From assembly GCA_018266075.1 (NCBI GenBank), contig JAFEBB010000074.1, positions 1-36,625 of the forward strand: a DNA stretch of 36,625 nt. The letters run 5' to 3'. A program made the translations under genes and the position numbers. The stretch comes from Deltaproteobacteria bacterium. GTDB taxonomy: Bacteria; Myxococcota; Myxococcia; Myxococcales; SZAS-1. Each line of letters opens with the position of its first letter. The stretch's first letter is position 1. Below the pieces are notes generated by a model. It did not search any database and was not told where the DNA came from. It saw only the letters and a program-made list of their open reading frames with translations. Shown here piece after piece: positions 16,758 to 24,430 of the stretch.

Positions 16758-18053
16758 GTGAAGCGGCTTCTTCGAGCTCTGGCGGTGCTCGCGCTGGCGG
16801 CGCTGCTCGCGCTGTTCACGCTGGATCTGCGGCAGACGCCGGTCGACACCGGTCCGAAGATCTCCTTCACCGCCGAAGGCCACGGGCCGCTGCTCGCGGG
16901 CGCGGGTCAGGCCGAGATCCACGTGCCGTATCCGGTGGTGCCCGCGGGCTACGGGCCGAAGGATCGACACGAGGTCACGAGCGCGGCGCAGCCGCAGATG
17001 GCGCGCGCGATTGCGCTGCAAGTGGGCGACGCGAAGCTCACGTTGGTGAGCGTGGATCTGCTGGAGATCGATTCGCAGCTGCTCGAGGACTTGAAGCCGC
17101 GCTTGCCAAAGGACGCGGGCGACGTTTGGGTCTGCGCCACGCACACGCACTCGGGGATGGGGAATTACGACCCGAACTTGCTCGCGCAGATTGCGGGCAC
17201 GGGGCGGTTCAAGAGGGAGGCGAGAGAGGCGTTGCTGGATGCGATCGCGTCCGCCGTCTCCTTGAGCGCCGGAAGCCGCGCAGGGGCGAAAGCCCACGTT
17301 GACGAGTACGACTTTCTCGACAAGGTCCGAGATCGGAGCGCCAGCGACGACCCACCCGATGCCGTCCTCCGCGCGCTTGGCTTTCAGACGAGCTCTTCCG
17401 CAATCGGCCTCGTCGACCTGGCGGTGCATCCCACCACCTGGCCGCGGCCAGCCACCATGTTGAGCGCCGACTTGCCCGCGCTTTTCACGCGGAACAATCA
17501 GCGACCGGGCTATGCCTGGGCTGCTTTCTTCCAAGGCGCAGTGGGAAACGTCGCGGTGCGGGAGCCGCTGTCGCCCGAGGTCGCGACGCCCAGCCTCGGC
17601 GCGACTGGACGCCACCGCGAAATTCTGGTCGACGCTCTGGCAACGGCCGAGGTCGACGCGCCGCTGCCGTCCGTCGAGATTCATGCGGGACCAGGATCCG
17701 CACGCCGCGCAGCCTCCAACCTCGTCGATCACCTCGCCGCGCCGCACTGGGCGACGCTCTCCGTCGCGCACCTCGGCTCGCTCACGCTGATCGCCGTTCC
17801 CGGTGAGCCCACTGCCGCCGCAGGTCGCGCGCTTCGCGAAGCCGTGGGCGACAAGGACGCGCTCATCCTCGGCCTGTGCAACGGCTACGTCGGCTACATC
17901 GAGACGCCCGATCGGGTCGAAAAAGGCATCGGCGAGTCTCCCCGGCAGTACTACGACTCCAGCTTGCTCAGCCGCTTCACGAGCGCCGCCTCACTCGCCG
18001 GCCAATCCCTCGGGCTCCCAACCAGGAACCAGGAACCAGGAACCAGGAACTGA
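16758..18053 (+). CDS. Neutral/alkaline ceramidase-like membrane-anchored protein
   Basis: 431 residues. An N-terminal hydrophobic segment (LLRALAVLALAALLALFTL, about 4-22) acts as signal anchor. The remainder resembles the catalytic N-terminal domain of neutral ceramidases: AGAGQAEIHVP near the start, THTHSG at 128-133 (zinc-site region), PGEPTAAAG and a CNGYVGYIET segment late. Full ceramidases are about 650 residues, so the C-terminal domain is missing; related short proteins are of unknown substrate. The start is uncertain: GTG at 16758 places KR before the membrane segment, while TTG at 16740 adds six residues and sits immediately behind the only purine-rich stretch. The last codons (NQEPGTRN) come from a heptamer repeat at 18020-18047. 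Confidence 0.78.
   Translation: MKRLLRALAVLALAALLALFTLDLRQTPVDTGPKISFTAEGHGPLLAGAGQAEIHVPYPVVPAGYGPKDRHEVTSAAQPQMARAIALQVGDAKLTLVSVDLLEIDSQLLEDLKPRLPKDAGDVWVCATHTHSGMGNYDPNLLAQIAGTGRFKREAREALLDAIASAVSLSAGSRAGAKAHVDEYDFLDKVRDRSASDDPPDAVLRALGFQTSSSAIGLVDLAVHPTTWPRPATMLSADLPALFTRNNQRPGYAWAAFFQGAVGNVAVREPLSPEVATPSLGATGRHREILVDALATAEVDAPLPSVEIHAGPGSARRAASNLVDHLAAPHWATLSVAHLGSLTLIAVPGEPTAAAGRALREAVGDKDALILGLCNGYVGYIETPDRVEKGIGESPRQYYDSSLLSRFTSAASLAGQSLGLPTRNQEPGTRN
18020..18047 (+). repeat. Heptamer tandem repeat AACCAGG, four copies
   Basis: Four exact copies of AACCAGG followed by AAC and the TGA stop of the ceramidase-like gene. The repeat supplies that protein's final residues, so the original stop codon was probably upstream or replaced. 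It has the same unit length as the CGTGGGT repeats at 20351 and 24386. Confidence 0.85.
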
Positions 18054-18152
18054 CTGTCGTCAGCTGTTCTCGTTCCAGGGCGTCAGCGTGGCGCCGAGCG
18101 CGGCCGGCCGACTATGTTGTAGGGGTCGGCCGTCGAAAGGATCCGGATCCGT

Positions 18153-19838
18153 TTGAACGAAATCTTCGGCAACACGCTCGGCCTCAAGTCGAGCCACATG
18201 CAGCGCCTGCAGAACACCTATCGCCGCCGCGTGGGCACGGGTGAGGTCGTGACCGCCGAGCTGGCGCGTCACCTCACCGAGCTCAGCAAGGAGACCAAGC
18301 GCCAGGTGGGCGTGCTCATCAGCCGCAAGGGCGAGATCGAGCACGTGATCGTGGGCAACGCGCACAAGCTCGAGCTCCCCGACATCGGCCGCGCGCGCGC
18401 CGGCCAGGCCCGCCTCCGCGGCCTGCGCCTCGTGCACACCCACCTGCACGACGAGCCGCTGACGAAGGACGACCTCACCGACCTCGCGCTGCTGCGGCTG
18501 GACGTGGTGGCGGCGATCAACGTGCTCGACGACGGCCTGCCCGGCGCGCTCCACGTGGGCCACCTGGTTCCCGAGGGCGACGGCGGCTCGCTCTGGACGA
18601 CCGAGACCTTCCGCGACGTCTACGGCGATCAGCCGCACGTGCCCGAGCTCTGCGCGTCGCTCGAGGACGAGTTCGCGCGCAAGGTCTCGGCCAAGCGCGT
18701 GCGCGGCCAGACCACGGCCATCCTCGTGAGCGTGGGCCTCGGCGACCGCTACTCCGCCGAGTGGAGCCAGAGCGAGCTCCGCGAGCTGGCGCGCACCGCG
18801 GGCCTCACCGTGCTCGACGAGGTGCTCCAGATGCGCCGCGAGGTGGATCCGCGCTACCTCATCGGCCGCGGCAAGCTCGACGACCTGGTGCTCCGCTCCA
18901 TGCAGCTCATGGCGGACATGATCGTCTTCGACAAGAACCTCTCGCCCAGCCAGGCGCGCCACATCGCCGACGTGACGAGCTTGAAGATCCTCGACCGCAC
19001 CCAGCTCATCCTCGACATCTTCGCGCAGCGCGCGCAGAGCGCCGAAGGCAAGCTGCAGGTCGAGCTGGCGCAGCTCAGGTACCTCTTGCCGCGGCTCGCA
19101 GGCAGCGACGACTCGCTCTCGCGCTTGGCCGGCGGCATCGGCGGACGCGGCCCCGGCGAGACCAAGCTGGAGATCGACCGCCGCCGCGTGCGCGAGCGCA
19201 TCAACTCCCTCGAGCGCAAGATCGACCAGCTCGGCAACGACCGCGCGGTGCGCCGCAGCAAGCGCAACCGCGAGGGCCTGCCCATCATCTCCATCGTCGG
19301 CTACACCAACGCGGGCAAGAGCACCTTGCTCAACCGGCTCACCAAGAGCTCGGTGCTCGCCGAGAACGCGCTCTTCGCCACGCTGGATCCCACGAGCCGC
19401 CGGCTGCGCTTCCCGCGCGAGCGCGAGGTGATCATCACCGACACCGTGGGCTTCATCCGCGATCTGCCGCCGGATCTGGTGACCGCCTTCCGGGCCACCC
19501 TGGACGAGCTCGCCGACGCGGATCTGCTCCTGCACGTCATCGACGCCGCGGATCCGGATCAGCAGAACCAGACCCACGCCGTCGAGCGAATCCTGGGCGA
19601 GCTGAACTTGATGGAGAAGCCGCGCCTCAAGGTCTTCAACAAGGCCGACGCCCTCCCGCCGATGCAGGCCGAGAACCTGGCGCGCGTCTCCAACGGCGTG
19701 GCCATCTCCGCCACGAGCGGCGAGGGGCTCCAGGAGCTGCTGGCGCGGGCCGAGCGCGTGCTCTGGAGCGAGGGCAAGGTGGCGGAGCTCCCGCGCCCTG
19801 CTTCCGCTGCGCCTGAGGCCGAGCACGACGTGGCGTAG
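18153..19838 (+). CDS. hflX: GTPase HflX with N-terminal extension
   Basis: 561-residue ribosome-associated GTPase that splits stalled or stressed ribosomes. GTPase motifs: G1 GYTNAGKST from residue 383, the [10 protein letters not shown] switch region, G3 DTVGF from residue 430 and G4 NKAD from 496. The HflX domain (nucleotide-binding alpha/beta plus coiled coil, [13 protein letters not shown]) precedes it. About 190 extra N-terminal residues ([31 protein letters not shown]) mark the long form of the family. The start is TTG, with AAAGGAT 10 nt upstream, and no nearer in-frame start keeps the extension. The preceding 99 bp hold no obvious hairpin. Assignment is firm; the role of the extension is unclear. 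Confidence 0.92.
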   Translation: MNEIFGNTLGLKSSHMQRLQNTYRRRVGTGEVVTAELARHLTELSKETKRQVGVLISRKGEIEHVIVGNAHKLELPDIGRARAGQARLRGLRLVHTHLHDEPLTKDDLTDLALLRLDVVAAINVLDDGLPGALHVGHLVPEGDGGSLWTTETFRDVYGDQPHVPELCASLEDEFARKVSAKRVRGQTTAILVSVGLGDRYSAEWSQSELRELARTAGLTVLDEVLQMRREVDPRYLIGRGKLDDLVLRSMQLMADMIVFDKNLSPSQARHIADVTSLKILDRTQLILDIFAQRAQSAEGKLQVELAQLRYLLPRLAGSDDSLSRLAGGIGGRGPGETKLEIDRRRVRERINSLERKIDQLGNDRAVRRSKRNREGLPIISIVGYTNAGKSTLLNRLTKSSVLAENALFATLDPTSRRLRFPREREVIITDTVGFIRDLPPDLVTAFRATLDELADADLLLHVIDAADPDQQNQTHAVERILGELNLMEKPRLKVFNKADALPPMQAENLARVSNGVAISATSGEGLQELLARAERVLWSEGKVAELPRPASAAPEAEHDVA

Positions 19839-19898
19839 GCAGAACCTTCGACAAGTTGGTGCTACGCTGCAGGGCGAACCGCCCCCAGGAGATTCGCC

Positions 19899-20309
19899 GT
19901 GTGGCACTGGCTCCCGCTTCTCGGACCCCTCTTCGACGAGACCCCGGTCACCGAGGGCAACTACCAAGAGGCCGAGTGGTTCACGCCGCTCATGCAGATC
20001 AACGATCGCTTCGGCTTCATCCTCTGGCCCACACTGGGCCTGCTGGTGATCGGCGCGATCGTGATGGCCGTGCTCAAGAGCGCCACGCACAAGACCATCC
20101 CCGGCGAGGACCGGCTGCGCGTGAAGAAGGAGATCGTCCAGGAGCTGCGCCGCAAGCTGCACGGCCAGAGCCTGGAAGAGCTCTGCAAGCTGGTGGGCCA
20201 CGCGCCCGGCCCGCTCACCGAGCTCGTGGACGAGATGGTCAAGGACGGGATGATCAAGCGCGACGTGAACTCCAAGGGCGCGCAGCTGTTCAAGCTCCCG
20301 GGAATGTAG
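19899..20309 (+). CDS. Membrane-anchored winged-helix protein
   Basis: 136 residues, not assigned to a named family. A first aromatic/hydrophilic stretch (WHWLPLLGPLFDETPVTEGNYQEAEWF) is followed by one transmembrane segment (FILWPTLGLLVIGAIVMAVL, about 40-60). A cytoplasmic part (about 75-136) reads as a small winged helix: EIVQELRRKLHGQSLEELCKLVGHAPGPLTELVDEMVKDGMIKRD. It could be a membrane-tethered DNA-binding or protein-binding domain. The start is GTG with AGGAGA at 19887-19892, 6 nt upstream, which settles the start. It lies 60 nt after hflX on the same strand. The 87 bp after the stop hold an AT-rich hairpin and a repeat. Confidence 0.65.
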   Translation: MWHWLPLLGPLFDETPVTEGNYQEAEWFTPLMQINDRFGFILWPTLGLLVIGAIVMAVLKSATHKTIPGEDRLRVKKEIVQELRRKLHGQSLEELCKLVGHAPGPLTELVDEMVKDGMIKRDVNSKGAQLFKLPGM

Positions 20310-20313
20310 TCGC

Positions 20314-20331
20314 GCTATATCGAGATATAGC
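20314..20331. terminator. AT-rich perfect inverted repeat between convergent genes
   Basis: GCTATATC and GATATAGC are separated by GA. As RNA this can form a 7-bp stem with a CGAG loop, beginning 5 nt after the winged-helix gene stop. It stands out in GC-rich surroundings. With no T-run it is a weak intrinsic terminator; its symmetry also suits a protein-binding site. Confidence 0.4.
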
Positions 20332-20350
20332 TAAATCTGGTCGGCTCACT

Positions 20351-20393
20351 CGCGGGACGTGGGTCGTGGGCCGTGGGTCGTTCGGAGACGCCC
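20351..20393. repeat. CGTGGGT heptamer element, copy A
   Basis: Starts with CGCGGGA, then CGTGGGT, CGTGGGC and CGTGGGT, and ends with CGTTCGGAGACGC. Copy B at 24386-24428 shares this architecture nearly base for base. Copy A lies 4 nt beyond the stop codon of gpsA (read on the minus strand), and similarity between the copies runs almost to the stop codons. Confidence 0.8.
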
Positions 20394-20396
20394 GGC

Positions 20397-21395
20397 CTAG
20401 AACTCGGCCTTGAGATCGCGCGTCATCAGCTCGAAGACGGCCTGCTTTGCGGGCTTGTCCTCGTGGGCGATCTTGTAGACCTGCTCGCAGATGGGCAGCT
20501 CCACGCCGGTGCGCGCCGCCAGGTCGTGCGCGCTCACCGCCGTCTTCACGCCCTCGGCCACCTGGTTCATCTCGGCCACGATGTCCTTGAGCTTGCGGCC
20601 CTTGCCGAGCGCCATGCCCACGGTGCGGTTGCGCGAGAGCTCACCGGTGCAGGTGAGCACCAGGTCGCCCATGCCGGCCAAGCCGCTGAGGGTGAGCGGG
20701 TTGGCGCCCTTCTTCACCGCCACGCGGGTGATCTCCGCCAGGCCGCGGGTGATGAGCGCGGCGCGGGTGTTGTGGCCCAGGCCGAGGCCGTCGGCGGTGC
20801 CCGCGGCGATGGCGATGACGTTCTTCAGCGCGCCGCCGAGCTGAACACCGACCACGTCGCGCAGCGTGTAGGCGCGGAAGTACTCCGTGCCGAACGCCTT
20901 CTGCGCGGCCTGCGCCACCTTGTCCCAGTTGGCGGCGATGGTGACCGCCGTGGGCAGCTTCTGGACGATCTCCTTGGCGAACGACGGCCCGCTCAGCACG
21001 CCGATGTACGGGTGGTACGGCTCCGGCAGCGCCTCCTCGAGCACCTCGGTCATGGTCATCAAGGTGCCGTTCTCGATGCCCTTGGCCACCGAGATGATGG
21101 GCACGTGCAGCGGGATGTAGGGCGCCGCGTCCTTCATCACCGCGCGCGCGGTCTGGCTGGGCGTGGCGTGGACCACCAGCTCAGCCTTGTCGAGGGCCTC
21201 GGCGAGCACGCCGGTGGCGGTCAGCGTGGGCGCGAGCGTGAAGCCCGCCATGTAGCGCGTGTTCTCGTGCTTCTCGTTCACGTCCTTCACGAGCTCGGGC
21301 TCGCGCATCCAGACGCGGGTGTCGTAGCCCTTGCCCGCGAGCAGCTGGGCCATGGCCGTACCAAAGGAGCCGCCGCCGATGACGCACACGCGCAT
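20397..21395 (-). CDS. gpsA: NAD(P)-dependent glycerol-3-phosphate dehydrogenase
   Basis: 332-residue enzyme converting dihydroxyacetone phosphate to sn-glycerol 3-phosphate, the first step towards phospholipids. It starts with the dinucleotide-binding loop VIGGGSFGTAMAQLLAGKG. Further signatures are SVAKGIENGTL, LSGPSFAKEI, GGALKNVIAIAAG (catalytic Lys), the GLAGMGDLVLTCTG block and the substrate-binding SRNRTVG. Length is normal. The ATG start has GGGGA about 7 nt upstream. Its neighbours on both sides run in the opposite direction, so it is probably transcribed alone. The repeat copy A lies just past its stop. Confidence 0.96.
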   Translation of the reverse strand: MRVCVIGGGSFGTAMAQLLAGKGYDTRVWMREPELVKDVNEKHENTRYMAGFTLAPTLTATGVLAEALDKAELVVHATPSQTARAVMKDAAPYIPLHVPIISVAKGIENGTLMTMTEVLEEALPEPYHPYIGVLSGPSFAKEIVQKLPTAVTIAANWDKVAQAAQKAFGTEYFRAYTLRDVVGVQLGGALKNVIAIAAGTADGLGLGHNTRAALITRGLAEITRVAVKKGANPLTLSGLAGMGDLVLTCTGELSRNRTVGMALGKGRKLKDIVAEMNQVAEGVKTAVSAHDLAARTGVELPICEQVYKIAHEDKPAKQAVFELMTRDLKAEF

Positions 21396-21486
21396 TGAAC
21401 ATTCCCCGGTGGGAGGTGCTTCAAACTACCCCCGAGTGCGCTTAGTTCGCGACTAGGATCGGGCTGGGGATTGGAAAGGCTGCAAC

Positions 21487-22467
21487 ATGCGCGCGGTGGT
21501 GATGAGCGGTCGCGGCGGGCCGGAGGTGCTGCGGCTCGACGAGGTCCCGGATCCAGTGGTCGGCCCCGGCCTGGTGCGGGTGCGGGTGCGCGCCGCGGGA
21601 ATGAACCGCGCCGACCTGCTCCAGCGCATGGGCCAGTACGGCGCGCCGCCCGAGCGCGGGCCTGAAATCCCCGGGCTCGAGTTCGCGGGCGTCATCGACG
21701 CACTCGGCGAGGGCGTGAGCAGCCTGAAGATCGGCGACCGCGTCTTCGGCATCACCAGCGGCGGCGCGCAGGCGGAGCGCCTCGTGGTTCCCGAGCGCGG
21801 CGCGGTGAAGATCCCCGACGCGCTCGACGACGTGGCCGCCGGCGGCGTGCCCGAGGCCTTCGTCACCGCCCACGACGCGCTCTTCACCATCGGTCAGCTC
21901 CGGCCCGGCGAGCGGGTGCTGGTCCACGCGGTGGGCTCGGGCGTGGGCCTCGCCGCGCTGCAGCTGGCGAAGGTGGCGGGCGCGGTGGTGCTGGGCACCT
22001 CGCGCACGCCGGGCAAGCTGGAGCGCGCCGCCGAGCAGGGCCTCGACGTGGGCATCGACTCCAGCGAGGGCAAGTGGGCGGGCCGCATCCGCGCGACGAC
22101 CTCGGGTCGCGGCGTGGACCTCATCGCCGACTTCCTCGGCGGCAGCGCGCTGGCCGAGAACCTGGCCTCGCTCGCCGAGCGCGGGCGGCTGGTGGTGATT
22201 GGCCTTCTCACCGGCGGGCACGCCGAGCTGGATCTGAACCAGGTCCTGGTGCGGCGGCTGCGCATCCAGGGCACGGTGCTGCGCGCGCGGCCGCTGGAGG
22301 AGAAGCTGATGGCGGTGCAGGCCTTCGCGCGCGAGGTGGTGCCGTTGCTGGCTGCGGGGCGCATCAAGCCGGTGGTGGATCGCGTCTATCCGGCGCAGGC
22401 GATTCAAGCCGCGCACATGGAGATGGCCGCGAACGAGAACTTCGGAAAGATCGTCCTCACCTTCTAG
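21487..22467 (+). CDS. NAD(P)H quinone oxidoreductase, PIG3-like (zinc-independent MDR family)
   Basis: 326-residue cytoplasmic oxidoreductase of the medium-chain dehydrogenase/reductase superfamily. GMNRADLLQRMGQYGAPP and IPGLEFAGVI are typical of the PIG3/quinone reductase branch. The NADPH-binding loop is AVGSGVGLAALQLAK, with Ser/Gly replacements common in this family. Zinc-binding Cys residues are absent, as expected. Length fits. The final VYPAQAIQAAHMEMAANENFGKIVL is the family C-terminus. It is divergent from gpsA across 91 bp and ends at a hairpin. The natural substrate is not predictable. Confidence 0.9.
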   Translation: MRAVVMSGRGGPEVLRLDEVPDPVVGPGLVRVRVRAAGMNRADLLQRMGQYGAPPERGPEIPGLEFAGVIDALGEGVSSLKIGDRVFGITSGGAQAERLVVPERGAVKIPDALDDVAAGGVPEAFVTAHDALFTIGQLRPGERVLVHAVGSGVGLAALQLAKVAGAVVLGTSRTPGKLERAAEQGLDVGIDSSEGKWAGRIRATTSGRGVDLIADFLGGSALAENLASLAERGRLVVIGLLTGGHAELDLNQVLVRRLRIQGTVLRARPLEEKLMAVQAFAREVVPLLAAGRIKPVVDRVYPAQAIQAAHMEMAANENFGKIVLTF

Positions 22468-22473
22468 ATGCGA

Positions 22474-22503
22474 CGGCCGGCGGATCCGAAGATCCACCGG
22501 CCG
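22474..22503 (+). terminator. Strong GC-rich hairpin after the quinone oxidoreductase gene
   Basis: CGGCCGG-C-GGATC, loop CGAA, then GATCC-A-CCGGCCG: 12 base pairs with a single C/A mismatch and a tetraloop, starting 7 nt after the stop codon. No T-run follows. It lies between convergent genes and would form in either transcript. Confidence 0.6.
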
Positions 22504-22508
22504 CGCGA

Positions 22509-22525
22509 CTTCACTCCGGGTGAAG
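22509..22525 (-). terminator. Small hairpin after the Cys-rich gene
   Basis: CTTCAC, loop TCCGG, then GTGAAG: a 6-bp stem just past the stop codon of the minus-strand gene. Together with the larger hairpin at 22474-22503 it gives each convergent transcript a nearby structure. Confidence 0.45.
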
Positions 22526-22526
22526 A

Positions 22527-24191
22527 CTACGGATACATGCAGTTCACCTGGATGACGCTCCCGCTGCAGTCGGTGGTGGCGGCGGTGTCGCTGCTGCCGC
22601 AGATCTGGGTGCCCACGCAGCCGCAGGTGGAGAGGTTGCCGCACGCCGAGGGGAACGGCACGCACTCGGGCGTGTTGCGCGCGCCGCCGTAGAACACGCA
22701 GACCTCATCCACGCCGCAGGTGTTCGCGCCGCAGTTGGGCGGCGTGCTCGGCTCGCAGACGCCGTAGCCGCCAGGGGCGCACAGGCACTCCGCGCCGGGC
22801 GGGCAGTCCGGGCACGTCTCGCAGTACTCGCCGGAGGGGCAGTCGCTGTCCTGAGTGCAGCCGCCGTTCGGCGCCACGCACTGGCCGCCCTGGCAGACCT
22901 GGCCGCTGGCGCAATCGGCGTCGCTGCGGCAGGTGGTGGGATCGGGCAGGCACACGCCCGAGTAGCCCGCGGCGCCGCCGCAGTTCGTGCCCGGGCCGCA
23001 GTTCATGTACGCGCAGTAGTCACCCGACGGGCAGTCGCTGTCGGTGTTGCAGCCGGAGGGCGCCACGCAGACGCCGAAGCAGCTGCAGACGCCGCCGTCG
23101 ATCGTCGCGCAGTTGGGGCAGGCCTCGATCTGGCAGACCTGGCCGCCGGTGCAGTCGGCGTCGGTGGTGCAGGTGGTCTGCTTGGGCACGCACTGGCCGC
23201 TGGTGTCGCAGCAGGGCAGCTCCTCGCCGGGCGGAACCTGGTCGCAGGTGATCATCCCCGCCGGGCACGCGGAGAGCTCGCACTGCTCGCCGCTGCGGCA
23301 GTCGCTGTCGGCGGTGCAGCTCTCGGGGACGCACTGGTTCAGCGGCTGCGCGCACTCGCAGGTGGGATCGTTCGACGGGCAATCGCAGATGGCGCCCGGC
23401 TCGCAGCGCGAACCCGCGGGGCAGTCGCTGTCGCTCTGGCAGCCGCTCTGCGCGGGCTGGCAGGTGAGCACCTCGGCGCAGTCGCAGGCGTAGCCGGCGG
23501 GGCAGTTGCAGCCGGTGTTCGGATCCGGGAGGCACTGCTCGCCGGCGGCGCAGTCGGCGTCGCTCGAGCAGGTCTGCACGCAGGTGCAGACCGGGCAGCC
23601 GTCGGGGCCGGTGGTGGTGGTGCAGAAGTCGCTCGGGTCGCTCGGCGCGCAGGCGATCTGCGGGCAGACGGTCCTCGGCTCGCAGGTGCCCGTGTCGGGG
23701 CAGTTCAGCGAGTTGCAGAGCTCGATCTGGCAGTACTCATTGCTCGGGCAGTCGCTGTCGCTGGTGCAGCTCTGCGGCTGGCACTCGCAGGTGGCGCAGC
23801 CGTTTGCGTCGAGGACGGGCACGCAGCCGGTGGGCTGCATGGGGCACGCGTACGCGGGGCAGGTCAGCGCCTGGCAGTGATCGAAGCTCAGCACGCAGCC
23901 GTCGCCCGTGTAGATCGCCTGGCAGTCGCTGCGCGCGGTACACGCGGCTTCGTCGAGGCCGCCGCAAGGTCCTGGACCCGCGTCGCTGTCGCCCGTGGAG
24001 CCGGTCGTGCCGCTGGTGCCGCTCGTGGCGCCGGTGGTGCCGCTCGTGCCGCTGGAGCGACCGCTGCTGCCGCCGGTGGCGCCGCTGGTCCCGGGCGGAA
24101 CCGGCGGAGGACCGCCGCAGCCGCGCGAGTCCGCGCCCATCAGGCCGACGAACGCGAAGCCAAGAAGGAGAAGTGAAGCTGACCGTGCCAT
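22527..24191 (-). CDS. Cys-rich exported protein with eight CxxDxDC repeats
   Basis: 554 residues. The signal peptide (MARSASLLLLGFAFVGLMGA) is followed within ten residues by SRGCGG, which is not a standard lipobox, so secretion or unusual lipidation are both possible. A Gly/Ser/Thr linker follows. The rest is disulfide-rich. I count eight units of the form CxxDxDCxxGxxC (for example CTSDSDCPSNEYC and CSSDADCAAGEQC), interleaved with antistasin-like segments such as CPVCTC and CATCEC. This pattern is common in myxobacterial surface proteins and suggests an extended, oxidised stalk or protease-inhibitor-like modules. GGAG stands 7 nt before the ATG. The open frame extends 64 codons upstream but without signal-peptide character. 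Confidence 0.82.
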   Translation of the reverse strand: MARSASLLLLGFAFVGLMGADSRGCGGPPPVPPGTSGATGGSSGRSSGTSGTTGATSGTSGTTGSTGDSDAGPGPCGGLDEAACTARSDCQAIYTGDGCVLSFDHCQALTCPAYACPMQPTGCVPVLDANGCATCECQPQSCTSDSDCPSNEYCQIELCNSLNCPDTGTCEPRTVCPQIACAPSDPSDFCTTTTGPDGCPVCTCVQTCSSDADCAAGEQCLPDPNTGCNCPAGYACDCAEVLTCQPAQSGCQSDSDCPAGSRCEPGAICDCPSNDPTCECAQPLNQCVPESCTADSDCRSGEQCELSACPAGMITCDQVPPGEELPCCDTSGQCVPKQTTCTTDADCTGGQVCQIEACPNCATIDGGVCSCFGVCVAPSGCNTDSDCPSGDYCAYMNCGPGTNCGGAAGYSGVCLPDPTTCRSDADCASGQVCQGGQCVAPNGGCTQDSDCPSGEYCETCPDCPPGAECLCAPGGYGVCEPSTPPNCGANTCGVDEVCVFYGGARNTPECVPFPSACGNLSTCGCVGTQICGSSDTAATTDCSGSVIQVNCMYP

Positions 24192-24430
24192 GTGCCGCTC
24201 CGATTGCGTGGGTGCGGGCTGCCCTAGGCAACGCCCGTGCCCAGCGGACGCGAGGTCGTGCAAGTGCGCGAGAAACCGCGCGTCCGGGCCGGATCCGGCC
24301 GGATCCGAGCGGGCCGAACATCGGAAATTCGAGGCGTGCCCAGGTGGGATCTCAGAAGCCTGAGCGCAGATCTCTGCGGCCAAATCGCGGGTCGTGGGTC
24401 GTGGGTCGTGGGTCGTTCGGAGGCGCGCGG
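24192..24430. other. Intergenic region with palindrome and repeat copy B
   Basis: Lies between two minus-strand genes. It contains a perfect 14-bp palindrome (GGCCGGATCCGGCC, 24287-24300), a further GGATCC immediately after it, and the heptamer element at 24386-24428. The promoter of the Cys-rich gene should be here, but no clear hexamer pair was found. Confidence 0.4.
24386..24428. repeat. CGTGGGT heptamer element, copy B
   Basis: CGCGGGT, three exact CGTGGGT units, then CGTTCGGAGGCGC. It matches copy A (20351-20393) at all but a few positions. It lies 3 nt past the stop codon of the kinase-like gene, the same relative position and orientation as copy A to gpsA. Confidence 0.8.

Noticed and set aside
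18020-24428. Heptamer arrays considered as CRISPR repeats
   Set aside because: Units are contiguous with no spacers and no cas genes nearby.
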